A DNA stretch of 44,153 nucleotides from Lingula anatina (GCF_001039355.2 NW_019774369.1:420106-464258); one strand, 5' to 3'; positions 32,201 through 43,965 are shown, numbered from the stretch's first letter. Notes: a model not told the origin generated them from the letters alone. Translations and numbers: made by a program.

Positions 32201-35200
32201 TATGAACTGTATTAGCCTGAAAATTTTTGAGCAAATATAATCAAATTAGAATGGAAATTAGAATATGTTTTCAAAATTCAGAAAAAAAAACTTTGATCAT
32301 TCCAGAAATGTGATGATGGGAGATGAGAACAGAGACAAGAGGATGACTTGTACTTTTAACCTGCTGGTAAGGGGCTACAGGATGATATATCTTTTTAATG
32401 GGGACAGATATTATTCTTTCATATATAAATTTTGGAATCATTAAAAATGCACATCTGTATAGCATTTGTGGTGCTTTTCCTTTGTAGAATAGAACTATAA
32501 GGTAGCCTGCCTTAAATTTTGTTGTTACCACTCAATAAGAATGTTCTCATTTTAAGAATTTATGACTTAAAGAAAGGCAGTATCTGTAAAGTCACAATTT
32601 TCCCCATTGAAAAGATCCAGTCATCACCATACTTGATAGATATAAATTTATATTACTTGGTGTTATTGTATTATATTGAATATCCCATATTACAACACTG
32701 CAGTTGCTATTGGTATATTTGAAGTTTATTTCAAACTGTTTAAGTGCTGCAGACTGTACTAAATAAAATAAAAAATTAATCATTGATTGTCCAAGATGAC
32801 ACCTCTTCTTGTTTTATACATATATTTTTAAAGTAGTCTGCATTTACACTTTTATTAGAAGCTAATTTCTGACTAAACTTTCTATTTTTCATTCTGCAGA
32901 ACTTCTACAATAATGAAATTCAGCGGGAAGAAATGTATGTGCGATACATTTACAAACTGTGTGACCTTCACCTTGCTGCAGAGAACTACACAGAGGCTGG
33001 TTTTACGTTACAACTTCACGCCAGCCTCCTCGAGTGGTCTGACACCATGCTTCACGCAGACCACAAACATCCTCACGCTGAGTTTGAGTGGCGGAGGAAA
33101 GAGGGACTTTATAAACAGATCATAGACTATTTTGATAAGGGGAAAGTGAGTTGTTTGCCGAGGTGGTATTCCATCATTACTTTTATATGTGAAACCCAAA
33201 TAGGCAAAGAGCTCTGGGTGCATCTGTTTTGAGAGGAGTGAAAACTAATCTTTTACAGACAGGATGCACATTTAGTTGATTTGATAAAAACCTCTTCCCC
33301 AAACAACAAATATTAATATTGATAGAATCTAAATTATAAAAAATAATAATGGATGGTGATTTATATATTTTTTAAATTTTTTTACAGCTGGCTATTTTCA
33401 TGATTTCATCTCATGATAAAAAAGTTTTTCATGTTCTTTAGTTTTTGAGAAACAAAAAAGTATTCAAATTTTACTGTTCTCACAAAGGCTAGATGATACA
33501 GGACTGAAAAAATTTTCTGTCCCAATTATTTCCAGGCATGGGAGTATGGCATTCCACTCTGCAAGGAACTGGCTGATTTATATGAGAAAACCTACGACTA
33601 TGCAAATCTTAGTAACATTTTGGTAGGCTCACTGTTTTCATTTCAGATCTTCAATTGGATACTTGAGTTTGCACATTTTGACCTGATTGGCATATTTTGC
33701 TAAGGTTTAAATGAGATTTTTGTCTTAAATATTTCATCTTAGAATATTTTACCTTTTAACGAAAAATTTTGGCTGTAGTAATTTAGTTTGAGAAAGATAA
33801 AAGGAAATTGTATGAGATTCTAAAGGAATTCAACTTTCATCACCAAATGCTTATTTGATCTTTTTCTTGAATTTTCAGAAAACCCAGGCTCAATTTTTTG
33901 ATAAAATCTTACATGAGTTGAGAGCAGAATGTGAATACTTCAAAGTGGGCTTCTATGGCAGAGCTTTCCCTATGTTCTTGAGGGTAAAAACATGTTCTTT
34001 TTCTTTTAATGAAATTTTCATTGTCTTAGTAGATACATTTTCCATGACAGAAAGCACCTGTTTATGGCATGGCTGCTGTATACAAACATTTTAAGTATAA
34101 AAATCAGATATATGATTCAAAACAATGTCTCTATCTTTCAAAAATAAAATTTTATAAAACTAGTTTGTGTGACTTAAATTTCATTTCATCAAAGATCCAT
34201 ATTTAGATGTTTGGATATTTCACATGTAATGAGGAACAATATGGTGCAATGTTAAGCAAATTGTTTCACAAATTCTTCCTTTCAGAACAAAGTTTTTGTC
34301 TACAGAGGAGAGGAGTATGAGAAATTGTCTGCTTTCAACCATCGTCTGCAGCGTGAATTTCCTGCTGCCACCATTATGAGCAGTAACACACCGCCAGACG
34401 ACAGCATATGTAATGGAGACGGACAGTGTATCCTTGCTGATATGAAGCAGAACTGTTTTATTGTCAAATATATAGAAAAATAATCTGGTAGATAAAAAGT
34501 TTAGAGCAATATATAAGCTGCACCAGATTATTTTTATAACCATGAAAAATCAGGCAATCATCACTTTTGGCCAATTCATTAAACTGAATTTACTTGGTTG
34601 AATAGAAGACAAATAGAGTTATAAGAAGAGCAATATATACATTTGTACAAGATATATATGCAGCAAGTGCAGCATGATTGTAGATGTGTTTTCTTCTTAA
34701 CTCTTGTCTTCTCAGATATTCAGATCTGTAACATCAAGCCCATCCCGTGTGACCTGGAGGTGTTCCGTAGCCTGTCTGTGCCACAAGCCGTGAAAAACTT
34801 CTACAAAGTCAACGATATCAAGACATTTCAGTACTTTGTTCCATTCCATAAAGGAGTCAAGGATAAGAATAATGAGTTCAAGGTATTTGAAATTTTGGAA
34901 AGTTTCTTTTGAAGTAATGGGAGTATCTATAGTAAATTTTAAGGGATAACAACTCTTCATATGAGATGTATATTTCGCAATAAATATATTGTAAACAACT
35001 CGTAGAAATATAATAAATTCTGTTTTACTACCAAAACAGTAGCTATTGAAATTATTCTGGAAGATTCTTAAGAAATTATTTTAAAGAACCATTTTTTTAG
35101 AAAAAAAGCAAGAACTAACTTTGAATGTTTGAATGATTGAATGCAAATTTGCTAGCTTATGAAAATAATTCTCACATAAAACCCTCTATTTCAGACTCTG

Positions 35201-38200
35201 TGCCTAGAAAAAACAACTTTAAAAACAGGCCACTCTCTGCCGGGAATTCTGCGTTGGTTTGAGGTGCAGGAGATAAAGACAATAGAGCTCAGTCCTATCG
35301 AGACCGCCATAGACACCATGGAGAACATGAACAAGGAGTTGCGGAATCTTATCAGCCAGTATGGCCATGAGACCACCCAGAGTCTTAATCCACTCACCAT
35401 GAGACTGAATGGGGTCATAGACGCAGCTGTCAATGGAGGCTCAGCTAAATACCAAGAGGTGATGTTGTTAGAATACACATAAGTTCAGGGGCAGATCCAG
35501 AGATATTTTTTGACAGACTTCCCAAATTATCTTTGTTGATCCATCCTCCTTATTTTACTGTCTTTTGACAGAGAAAATCAGATACCCGTCAATGTAAACT
35601 TGAAAATCTGGCCATCTTTATGAAGATCCAGAACCGGCCTCAATCCATCCCTGAAGTTTATGTTTTTTTACATACTACTGCATAAAGTGATACTTGTTGT
35701 TTAGTTATAATATCATTTTTGTTGTCAGTCTGTATGTATGTTTATGATGGTGTATCTAATGGAAAGAAAAAAAGCATATTTTCTAAGGAGTGAAATATGT
35801 ATGTTGCGGGTTGTGGAGCGGAGAATAATGCATTACATATATGCTTAAAAAGTTACTCAACTTTATCAGTTTATATTTCTTACAGATGTTTAAAATTTCA
35901 ATTTGCCTACATTTAACGGATTGAATACCAGAATACCATTTCAGTATTGATGAAGATATACTATTTCAATAATACATTATATTTTTAAGTCATTGCCAAC
36001 TTTTTCTTCCCCCCAGGCCTTTTTCTCAGCTGAATTTGCAATACAGAACCCAGAAAGCCTTCACCATATCCCGGTGCTAAAAGGACTGTTCCAACAACAG
36101 GTAGGACATCTTTTCACCTTGAAGTCTGAATGAATAGAAGCAACGGTGGAGCCAGAGATATATTCTGACAGTCTTCGAAATTATCTTTGTTGATCCATCC
36201 GTCTTTTTTGATCGTCTTCCAACAGAAAAAAAAAATAGATACCTGTCAGTGTAAACTTTAAAATCTGTCCATCTCCCAGAAGACCAAGAAGACGGTCTTA
36301 ATCCACCCCTGAAAAGCACTTATTTAATGTCCATATTGTAAAAAAGTATTTGCAGTCTCTTTAGATTGTGATTTCCAGTTAAAAGATTGTGTTGTGAATT
36401 TTCTTACAAAATGACATTATATCAAGAAATAAAGCATTTAGTTACACAGTTACATGCTTTTATTGTATGAGAAGATTTGCTACTATAATAGTGGCCCAGT
36501 GAAATTAAACTATTGTCAGTGTGACAATTAATATGGAAACGCAAACTCTGCGTGATGGAACGTGACATTTTATGGTACCCATGTTGAATGTGTTTGGTAT
36601 CTGAGAAAGTTCAGTCATTACCTCAATATAGATAGGATTAGATTTTGTCATGGTTCTTCAACTGGCACACAAAACAATTGTTGTCTGCTGTTTCAGGTGA
36701 CCTTGCTGGAAGATGCTCTAGGCATTCATGGCCGCTTGGCACCAGAACAGGTGCAGCCATTACACAACCGTCTGGTAGAACTGTTTGCAACAATGAAGGA
36801 ATCATTCAGATCCACTGTAAGTGTGCACTAATGGACATTTGGGTAAATTTCTTAATGAAAACAAACTGATTTATAACTAAATGCTTCTAAATGTACAAAT
36901 CTATTCAATCTGAAAATACAGAAGACAGTAATGCACAATAATTTTCGAGTGTAAGTCAGATTACTTTCTTGAATAAATGAATCTGATGTTAAATGCCTCG
37001 TGGGCAATTCCCCCACTATTTAGGGTTCCCCAATGATGACAAGACACGCCACTGTGAGGAAGAAGTCGGATCCTCTACCTGACCTCCCAGGTCAAATACT
37101 CCAACCAACCAGCTTAGACTCCGGGGGCTCACCAAGGTCAAGGTCAGTTGAACAGTCTGAGCAGTCCTATTGAATATGTTTTGCAAATTTTTTCTTACAT
37201 AGATATTATTAGTTTCAAAAATAGAATGATACACAATCTTCTCAGGGCTCTAGACTTCATTACAGATCCGATCACAGCACTTGTGATGTAGTCCACAATT
37301 TTATTTCAGCTCGTCATTGACACCAACGCCTCCTAGTAGCAATCGTTCCTCTGGTGTCTATGGTGATATTCCTGAGGAAGAGGAGGATTTGTATGCTTCT
37401 CCTAAAGAGGTATGTGCAAGGTTATAAACACATTCCCCTTGGTTTATTTACCCTGGGAGTGGTTTCTGCCAAATGAAAATTCAGCGCCAGCATTAGAGGT
37501 AGAGGGACTTGCTTGCTACTCTAACTGCCATTAACTGTGATCAACTTAAGAGTTAACAAGTCAAAGATTTGAGCACCTGTTTTAGAGTTCTCTATTTCTT
37601 ATCACTTGGATTACTTGAAATTAACAGTCAGAAATTAATTTGAGCACCTGTTTTAGAGTTCTCTATTTCTTATCACTTGGATTACTTGAAATTAACAGTC
37701 AACTAACTTCACCTTCACTTCAGCACATTTCCCATTTCATATATTGACCTCGTGTAGCTGTATTACTGAACCTTATTGTTGTATTTAAATTTCCCTCATC
37801 TGTGATCATTGGGCACATGACACCCTGTGATACAGTAAACTGTCAGGGGGTGCTCTATTCAGCATATGTTTTCCACTACCCTTTGAGTTCCAGGGTGATG
37901 GGAATTATATGTTGGTTTTCATAGGGGACAGCCCTGTGTCCAAATATAGGGATTTTTTTTTGGTGAATTTATCTGAAAAAGAACAGGTGCTTGAATCATT
38001 TAGTCAGAGGAACATGATTTTTTGAAAGTCTGACAATTACACTGTATTGGGCTTTTTTAATAACAGTAATGACATTTTGGGAAGCTTCTTGCTCTCAGTC
38101 AGCTTGGAGATGGATAGCTGAAAATTTTAAAAGAGCTGTGCGATTCTGTCTTGACTAATTTTGTGCTGCTCAAATTTTAGATGTAACAATCACGGCCTGT

Positions 38201-40852
38201 TCATTATGCATCTCTTAACAGTGTAAGAGCTTTGGTTTTGAGACCAAGAACAATCTAACATTTTCATCATTGGTCTATGTGGATCAACCCAGCCCTGCAG
38301 GGTACCTGCTGAATGACACGTCTCTTCTTGGCATTAAGTAGAATATATGTAGCAAAGGTGGTGATTTAACAAGTTCATTGGAAGCAAGAGGAGACATGTC
38401 AGACAGTTATGCTGATTGTACTTACCAAGCACTCCTACAACTTGGATGGATCTTCTTCGTTCAATGGTGTTTATTGGAATGGAGTCTAAGATGGATGGTC
38501 AATTGTGATCCAATTACCCCTAAATTAACCTTGTATGATAGCACAAATTTAGCATCATTTTCTCCCAGCATAATCCTAGATTGAACAAAACCAGCCTGGT
38601 ACTAATATAGATCATTGCTTTACTGCTAATAACAATACAGGTGCTTTCTTTCTTTCTTTTCTTTCTCCCCTGTGTAGTCAGCTAGGCAGAGTGTAGTGGC
38701 TAGCAAACGTAGTATGTCTCCCGTGATAGAGAGACACAGCACGGGGACACGTAGACCCGCCAACTCCTGGCTAGCACAGAGACCACAGTCTATGAATATA
38801 CAGGAGAAATTTGAACCCAAGGTTTGTAAGTTAATTAACAGAATATTATGACTAACTGTGCATGTTTGAAGCATATGGTGTCGGAGAAAAAGAAAGAAAT
38901 TAAAGATCTTACATCTGGCATGCCCTTAGAAATGAAACTTCTAAAACCTGTTTTCATTGTCACTCGCTGTCTCCAGTTTATGCACACTTTCCTTAATATT
39001 CCTGCTTCTTTTCTTTCTAGTTGTGATATTTCTATATCTAATAGCTAAGATTCTAGAGGGCAGATACATAGTTATAACTTGTAGGGTTTGTCTTCATAAC
39101 ATTGAAGATATTTTATGTATTTTCACTTTGATTGGAAATGGTATTGCTACGGACCTGGTAGTTTATGATGCAGAATGTTTTGATTTTACTGAAGACCATA
39201 ATAATTTTTTTTTTGTTAGATTGATCAAGCAACTAAAAATTGATTATTCAGAAAAGTTTTTGATATTTGCTGAGTATATCATAGAGATCCCTCAATATAT
39301 TTGATTACGTACATGTACATTTATGATTACTTGCTGCATGATGTTTTCATTTTCTCAGCCACGTCCTGCACTCAGACACTCCAGCGAACCCGCCATATCG
39401 CCCGCGTCACAGCCCTCAGTTAATGGACCTCCACACAGAAGAGCAGGCACAGTGCATCAGAAGACTGGCAGCACCTCTTCATCCTCAACGCCATCTATCT
39501 CCAGCACTGAGAGTGGCATTGATGTGGCGCCACCTATTCCCAAGAGGCACCAGTCACCAAGTATAGGTACCATGGGTAGAAATAAGATTTAAAGAAATGA
39601 GAATTATAAGTTCCATACTTTTGCACAGTATTTAAGTTTTCACACCTCAGTTATGCATGATTTTATACAGCATTGTTACTGAGTGTTATTGTTTGGATAG
39701 AATTCAAAGATGATATTTATCATAAAAACAATATGTTATTAATTTGACTTAATGAGGTTTCCCAAACTTATGCACGTGAGTATCATATTACGAAAATAAT
39801 AAACAACATGTTCCTTTTCTCTTGTCTTTAAAGATAGCGGAAGTAGCAGCAGGAAAATGGACTCCAGCTCCTCAGGGGATGGGGATATGGTTTGTCCTGC
39901 CATTCCAGCCAAAGTTCACAAAACACCAGTGAGTTGTCTGCACCACTCATCTCCCACAACATTAGCAGCATTGCATTTTCTTATCTGCTAACATTATAAC
40001 TTTAGCAGAAGAAAATAGATGTACTTTTCTGTCAATATTTCATTGCTTGCATCAAACGTCTTGTCCAAAAATTTTAAGAGATTGATTGTAAAGTAATAGT
40101 GAGGTAAGACCAGAGTGAAGAAATTAGATGATGTCATTGAAGAGTACAGCATTGATATGAAGATTACTTTGACAATGAGAGTGTATTAAGTGATACCTCA
40201 GTGACATGAGCATGTCTGCTTTTAAAAATCCACATACTGAAGTGTATGCTGTTTACTTGTTGCTACCCATTTTCTTTGTAAGATTATACCAGTTGTCTAT
40301 TGATGATATTTCACGTTATTCTTCCAGGACTCGTCTTCCCCTAAGACCCCAGGCAGCAGGCCTCCCCCGATATCCCTGAGGAGTAAATCCCAACCGTCTA
40401 TAGATACAGGGGCACCTGCTCTACCCCCCAGGGACAGTCCCAGGACTAAAACCAGGCAGGTCACTCCCCCACCCCCTGCCTTACCCCCCAGGGATGGACA
40501 CCATACCCCACACAAAGAAGGGGGAGAGAGTACCTTCCCCAGGTACGAGCACCCTAAATTGCACCCCACGTTGACCAATCCTAAAACATCGCCAGAAGGT
40601 CAGGGGTCAACGGTCCCACCTCTACCTCCCAAACCAGCCAGTTCGCTGAGGTCGCCGCCAGCAGTGAAGACTGCAGCGCCACCTGCAGAGTCGGGGGATG
40701 ACAGAGGTGCACCGTCCCCATCTGACACCACGACTTCCCAGGGTTCCATAGCACCACCACCATCAACGCCCCCTAGGAGTGTGCAGGGACATGGTAGTGT
40801 TCGCCCTAGGCCTGCGCCAAGACAGAAGTCAGTTGATCAGTCGCCTTCTTGA
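15232..40852 (+). CDS. DOCK3/4: DOCK3/DOCK4-type (DOCK-B) Rac/Rap guanine nucleotide exchange factor, 5' end missing, one internal exon missing
   Basis: Forty-five exons join in one frame to 1855 codons plus stop, all with GT-AG borders; they are listed in the block entries. The order is DOCK_N region, DHR-1/C2 lipid-binding domain, helical repeats, DHR-2 catalytic domain, and a proline-rich tail. Subfamily B is chosen over DOCK1/2/5 from [50 protein letters not shown] and the closing [10 protein letters not shown], all closer to DOCK4/DOCK3 than to DOCK1. The protein is cytosolic, usually works with ELMO, binds phosphoinositides through DHR-1, and exchanges nucleotide on Rac (and Rap1 for DOCK4) through DHR-2. 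Human DOCK4 is about 1,966 aa; here about 150 N-terminal residues including the SH3 domain and about 55 of DHR-1 are absent from the assembly. No promoter is in the window. Confidence 0.95.
15681..15756 (+). repeat. (CT)n microsatellite after DOCK exon 2
   Basis: About 38 CT units starting nine bases past the donor at 15673. The run makes a Ser-Leu frame that is an artefact of the repeat. Confidence 0.95.
18301..18423 (+). repeat. 31-bp minisatellite, four units
   Basis: Unit core aattcagtggatttttaag, period 31 bp (cagtgg at 18311, 18342, 18373; decayed fourth), starting about ten bases after the donor of DOCK exon 8. Confidence 0.9.
20154..20710 (+). mobile_element. Tandem-core repeat element, locus 2 (pearl/Helitron-like), three 161-bp units
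   Basis: Same palindrome (20160-20185) and leader as locus 1, then an expanded GTCGCC microsatellite (about 20206-20272). Core units start at 20281, 20442 and 20603, a period of exactly 161 bp, each with gaatattcataat and aggtcaagttcgaaaatc. The third unit is cut at the single N at 20710. Confidence 0.85.
20710..20710. other. Single N, likely unresolved repeat joint
   Basis: One N interrupts the third 161-bp unit, 30 nt before a DOCK exon and exactly where a conserved DHR-1 exon is absent. Confidence 0.8.
21087..21254 (-). mobile_element. MITE of the CAGGGGCGGATC family, copy 1 (target duplication CTGCA)
   Basis: Starts CAGGGGCGGAC, ends GGATCCGCCCCTG; 168 bp. CTGCA flanks it at 21082-21086 and 21255-21259. 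Interior is the reverse complement of the copies at 35486 and 36141, sharing the word aattatctttgttgatccat. Confidence 0.9.
22149..22246. mobile_element. Fully palindromic 98-bp MITE with CCCAGCAG ends
   Basis: Reads CCCAGCAGGCAAACGACATT at one end and, inverted, CCCAGCAGACAAATGACATT at the other, with the whole element foldable as one hairpin. Flanks suggest a short TCT duplication. In the intron between DOCK exons 14 and 15. Confidence 0.8.
23805..23959. mobile_element. TTAA-flanked MITE, 155 bp
   Basis: Ends CCTGGGCCCCGTATCTCGAA and inverted CAGGGCTCCGTATCTCGAA. TTAA lies directly outside both ends (23801-23804, 23960-23963), the duplication made by piggyBac/Kolobok-type transposases. DOCK intron between exons 18 and 19. 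Confidence 0.8.
25661..27931. other. Largest DOCK intron, nothing coding seen
   Basis: 2.3 kb, AT-rich. Holds a G-run at 26028-26041 and a diverged short duplication around ctgtccatt...cttgaaaaaa (25810-25920). No exon-like frame that fits the DOCK phase was seen. Confidence 0.6.
29738..30102 (+). repeat. Tandem duplication reaching into DOCK exon 28
   Basis: Copy 1 about 29738-29913, copy 2 about 29921-30102, period 183-189 bp. Shared text includes ccacttgtctaattaaacca and gactattggctaac. Copy 2 contains the working acceptor and the first 14 exon bases; copy 1 carries the same exon start (ggagagcacaagatc, 29899-29913) but its acceptor AG is lost (cgtgg in place of ccagg). Confidence 0.9.
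30225..30350 (+). repeat. Degenerate tandem copies of the exon 28 donor junction
   Basis: The junction aactttaaacag|gtaaattg is followed by three decayed copies: near 30264 (gctttaaattggtaacttg), 30294-30316 (aactttacgcactcaggtaac) and 30329-30344 (gctttaaacagataactc), spaced about 30-36 bp. The third unit keeps a usable CAG|GTAACT. Confidence 0.75.
30503..32003. other. DOCK intron of 1.5 kb
   Basis: AT-rich; contains imperfect short repeats of tgtcatggtg at 31407-31450. No gene or mobile element recognised. Confidence 0.6.
34930..35125 (+). repeat. Dispersed intronic repeat, copy 2
   Basis: Second copy of the repeat at 190-430, in the DOCK intron between exons 36 and 37. It includes cgtagaaatataataaattc and gaactaactttgaatg. 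Confidence 0.6.
35486..35653 (+). mobile_element. MITE of the CAGGGGCGGATC family, copy 2 (target duplication AAGTT)
   Basis: Starts CAGGGGCAGATCCAG, ends ATCCATCCCTG; 168 bp. AAGTT flanks it at 35481-35485 and 35654-35658. In the intron just after DOCK exon 37, 27 bp from the donor. Confidence 0.9.
36141..36311 (+). mobile_element. MITE of the CAGGGGCGGATC family, copy 3
   Basis: Starts CAACGGTGGAGCCAG (diverged), ends TCCACCCCTG; 171 bp. Flanks AGAAG and AAAAG are a target duplication differing by one base. In the intron just after DOCK exon 38, same orientation as copy 2. Confidence 0.85.
37410..38677. other. DOCK intron of 1.27 kb
   Basis: Holds the 71-bp duplication and a CTTT-rich tract before the acceptor (38644-38668). 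Otherwise nothing recognised. Confidence 0.6.
37567..37701 (+). repeat. 71-bp tandem duplication
   Basis: 64 identical bases (37567-37630 and 37638-37701) with a 7-bp spacer, in the DOCK intron 37410-38677. Identity indicates a recent event or an assembly artefact. Confidence 0.92.
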
Positions 40853-42735
40853 TGATTGTAATATAAAAAATTTTTTTAAAGAATTGAAGAAGTGAAATTT
40901 GCCTGGCAACTTGTTATTACATATAAAGTTCTAGATTTTTGTACTTAAGCTGAACTCTTGTCAAATTAATGAGTCAGTTTTTCCCGATAACACAAGCCAT
41001 CATTGTAGCACTCGGCGCTTGTTGACTCAACCGTGGCGAGTCATTGCACGTGCCACAAAAATTATGTTTGTTTTATGGAGCAGTGAAAAACTTCCCAAAA
41101 AGTTAAGAAGGCCTGGTTCTGTTTAGCAGAGGTTTTAATGACTGATAGAACTTTTCTGCATGCTTGAAAGTATCAGTGTGTATTCTGGAGTGACATCAGT
41201 GGGAATAGTGACATGTGATAAAAGATTGACAAAGTCATATCTGCAGTTGATCCCTGTACCTGAAAATTGGTTTTTAGTTTTCTTTTTTTCCACTCAAAAT
41301 ACATATACTTTAACCACTTTTTGTGCTGATGTTTGTAGGTTATTTGAAATATAATTGTTTTATATTATCAGAACTTGTTTTCTAGGTTTCAAGTAAAATA
41401 TCTTCTTAAGCAAACAGCTTTATTATTATTATCAGAACGATTTCAGAAACCAGCTGGGATGGTTTTTGTGAGGTATTACAATGTTTAACTTGTAACACAC
41501 ATATTTTACTTTACAAATGATTTTTCACCAAGTCCATGGATAAGAATCCAAAGAAATGTGTTAAATGTAGATAATTATTAGCAGAGAAGTTTAGAAATAG
41601 AGTTTAGAAGTGGTGTTGCAGTTTGCTATTTCAGCTGCTTTATGCAAAATATATATGCATAGAAGATGATTATTTAGCAAAATATCGCCCTGTGCTGTTT
41701 ATTGCTGTCACGTGATGCATGTTGTTAAATTGTTAAAACAAGCAGTTATTGTTAAGCAAATGTTTTTGGAGAAAAAATAATTTTAAGAGAAATATTTGAA
41801 GATGATTTCACGTGATATTTATTTACCTTCTCTTTAGCCTTGAGAAATTATTTACACAAAAGATACATGTGACATCAGTAAAGTTTTACAGCTGCCGTTG
41901 TCCCAATTTTCTATTAATTTATAAAGCTTAGCTGAAATTATTTGAAACTAGAACTATTTTATATTATATGTAACATGATTTCAGTGTAGCTATGAAAATG
42001 TCCTTCTGTTAATTTTAATTAAAATGTATTCCTGTCAGTTGAATTGTAATCACATTTGAGTTAAGATTTTCACCCTTTTTTCTTTGATTTAACAGCTTGT
42101 CACCAGGGTAACCATTATTGCTACAATTAGATTTATTGCTCACTTTAAAACAATGCCATATAGTGTCAGATTTCATGCTTGGCATGTTAGTTAAATTTTT
42201 AGTATTTTCTGAATAAAGAATTATGGTGAGGTACTACAGGAAGTTATGAAGACAAATTGGTTTTGAGAAAAAGTAAACATACTTTCGCAATTTGTGAATA
42301 GAACGAAGTAGTGAACTTCTGGAGATGATACCAAATGTGGTGAATCAATGTTCAGAACTATCTGAAACTAAGGGTAAGTTGCTTAAAAAGGCTTGGATAT
42401 AAAAATGACCCGTTTTTGACATTTGGCCATACCAAAGAAGTATGGAAACATGGTCTTTTCATTAGGTCATATAGTAAAAATAAAAGAAAAGAAAACTGAA
42501 GGCCCATTAGATTAGTTGTAAGGGCAAGCCAAAAATACCGTTAGCAAGTTTAAATGTTAATCAGGTCGTTCAAACGAATCAATGTACATGTACACATGTA
42601 TAACGGACATGCACGCTACTTTCAGAGGTCTGACATCAATTTTTAAAATACATTCCACAGTTACACTGTAATATTTATACACAACCTATCTGCTCACCAA
42701 TAATACAGTGGAATAAAGATGATCTTAAAGATATT
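40853..42735 (+). other. DOCK 3' untranslated region
   Basis: No reading frame continues after the TGA. The stretch is AT-rich and holds AATAAA at 42212-42217 and again at 42712-42717; the second is followed by a T-run near 42748. A third sits at 42997-43002. The used site cannot be chosen from sequence alone; I drew the end at the second. Confidence 0.5.
42712..42717 (+). terminator. Likely polyadenylation signal for DOCK
   Basis: AATAAA with a T-rich downstream element about 30 nt later. Alternative signals are at 42212-42217 and 42997-43002. Confidence 0.45.
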
Positions 42736-43965
42736 TCTTGATGTGCTTTTTTTTTCACCTTTTAGCAGAGTTGTATTCAAAAACTGTAAGGTCTAAGTGT
42801 GCAATTTTATAAGTTATTTCAAATTATAAATGGAGAACAGAGGTCAGTGTGGATATTAATGAAATGAGAATAGTCGAAGGGCTGAGCTGTTGATAACCTA
42901 TCATATCGGCAATTAAAGATACCTCTAGTACACTATAGTAGCTGAACTTGAGACCTTTACATTGCACTGCTCCTCACACATTGTATACATATATCTAATA
43001 AAATAAGTTTACTAATGTGTTAATCCATTAAATATGATGGACAAAAACACATATTGATAATAAAATCATCATGGATATTTAATGCAGATCTTTCACAATG
43101 ACATTACAATGTCATTTGACGATGCACATCAACTGAACAAAATCTCCCATCAACACTTGGGGCGTACCCTTTAATAAGGTACTGGGAGGACGACGTCTCT
43201 TCTAGCAGCACTACGTTTGGTTGTCCTGCAACAGTTGATGGATAGTTTGTTACACATAAAACCTTGTATGTGCCACAGATTCCACATTAGTAATAGCATC
43301 GAGTTTCGATTTGACGTGGGGCGCTTTGCACCCCTACAAATCAATACCTGATCATCCCCTTTACTGATATGTCGTAATACATGTACTGTTATTTGTACTG
43401 TTATGTTCTTTCTGAAGAATTCAATTCACATGGTTTTATTTGAAATCAAGGGTGACCCACCACGGACCAAATTCAAGCACAAACTTAATGTCTTTGTTTC
43501 TTTCTATTTTAATACATTCACTTTATAATTAGTTCATCTGAACTAAACCCTAAAACTTAGAGGAAGGAAGGAGACTTACAGATTAGTTGTCCTACTGCTT
43601 GCATGGAAGACTGGTTCATTCTGAACTAATGCAATAGAAATCACCTACGTCGGATGTTATGTAATGCAGACTCAACCTCTCTTCCGTACCCATGGGTGAA
43701 AGTTGTAAAAACCAAAATTCCTGAAAATGTAGCTTGCAATTTCTCATCATATTTAGACCATATGCAAAAAAAAACAATCAAATGGTGGACGGAAAATCCC
43801 ACAATCAGACAAAATCCTGCAAACTTTCACCCATGTCTATATTCTGCTAAATCACGGTTGTCACAAGACTGTAGGCTCTCTCAGCTGATACTCCTATTGA
43901 AACTGGGGCTATTTTACGAAACATGTTGAAATGTCTACATTGCAAGGCCATGCACAAAACTGCCT
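42736..43965. other. Region between convergent genes
   Basis: Probably 3' flank of DOCK then 3' UTR of the minus-strand gene. An inverted pair (catgggtgaaagtt near 43690, aactttcacccatg near 43821) encloses about 120 bp and could be an old small TIR element. The plus frame at 43654-43929 has no family resemblance and is probably chance. Confidence 0.4.
43435..43440 (-). terminator. Possible polyadenylation signal of the minus-strand gene
   Basis: TTTATT on the plus strand is AATAAA on the minus strand, about 530 nt after the candidate stop codon at 43966. Confidence 0.35.

Larger units (their letters stand above)
32004..36816 (+). other. DHR-2 catalytic GEF domain, exons 30-39
   Basis: Exons 32004-32105, 32306-32366, 32900-33145, 33536-33622, 33879-33983, 34286-34427, 34716-34882, 35195-35458, 36017-36100, 36697-36816. 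Dimerisation-lobe helices come first ([57 protein letters not shown]). Then come [14 protein letters not shown] and [30 protein letters not shown], and the nucleotide-sensor segment [20 protein letters not shown]. Its valine occupies the place of the sensor valine known from DOCK2/DOCK9 structures. Nothing needed for catalysis looks broken, so the protein should be an active GEF. Confidence 0.94.
37024..40852 (+). other. DOCK low-complexity, proline-rich C-terminal tail, exons 40-45
   Basis: Exons 37024-37142, 37310-37409, 38678-38821, 39359-39566, 39834-39928 and 40328-40852 (stop TGA 40850-40852). The tail is rich in Ser/Pro/Arg with a Glu patch (PEEEEDLY). The last exon alone codes 174 residues with two PALPPRD motifs, one PPLPPKP, and the ending [12 protein letters not shown]. 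These are class-type SH3 ligands; DOCK tails bind Crk/Nck-type adaptors. The final RPRPxPR matches the ending of vertebrate DOCK4. Exons 42-44 lengths of 144, 208 and 95 nt mean exon 42 alone could be skipped in frame. Confidence 0.93.

Noticed and set aside
40968-41047. Short inverted ends (aatgagtc / gagtcatt) in the DOCK 3' UTR
   Set aside because: Arms are only about 8-9 bp with a mismatch and no target duplication; too weak to call an element.
43654-43929. 91-codon plus-strand ORF after DOCK
   Set aside because: No start context, family likeness or splice sites; antisense to the probable 3' UTR of the minus-strand gene.
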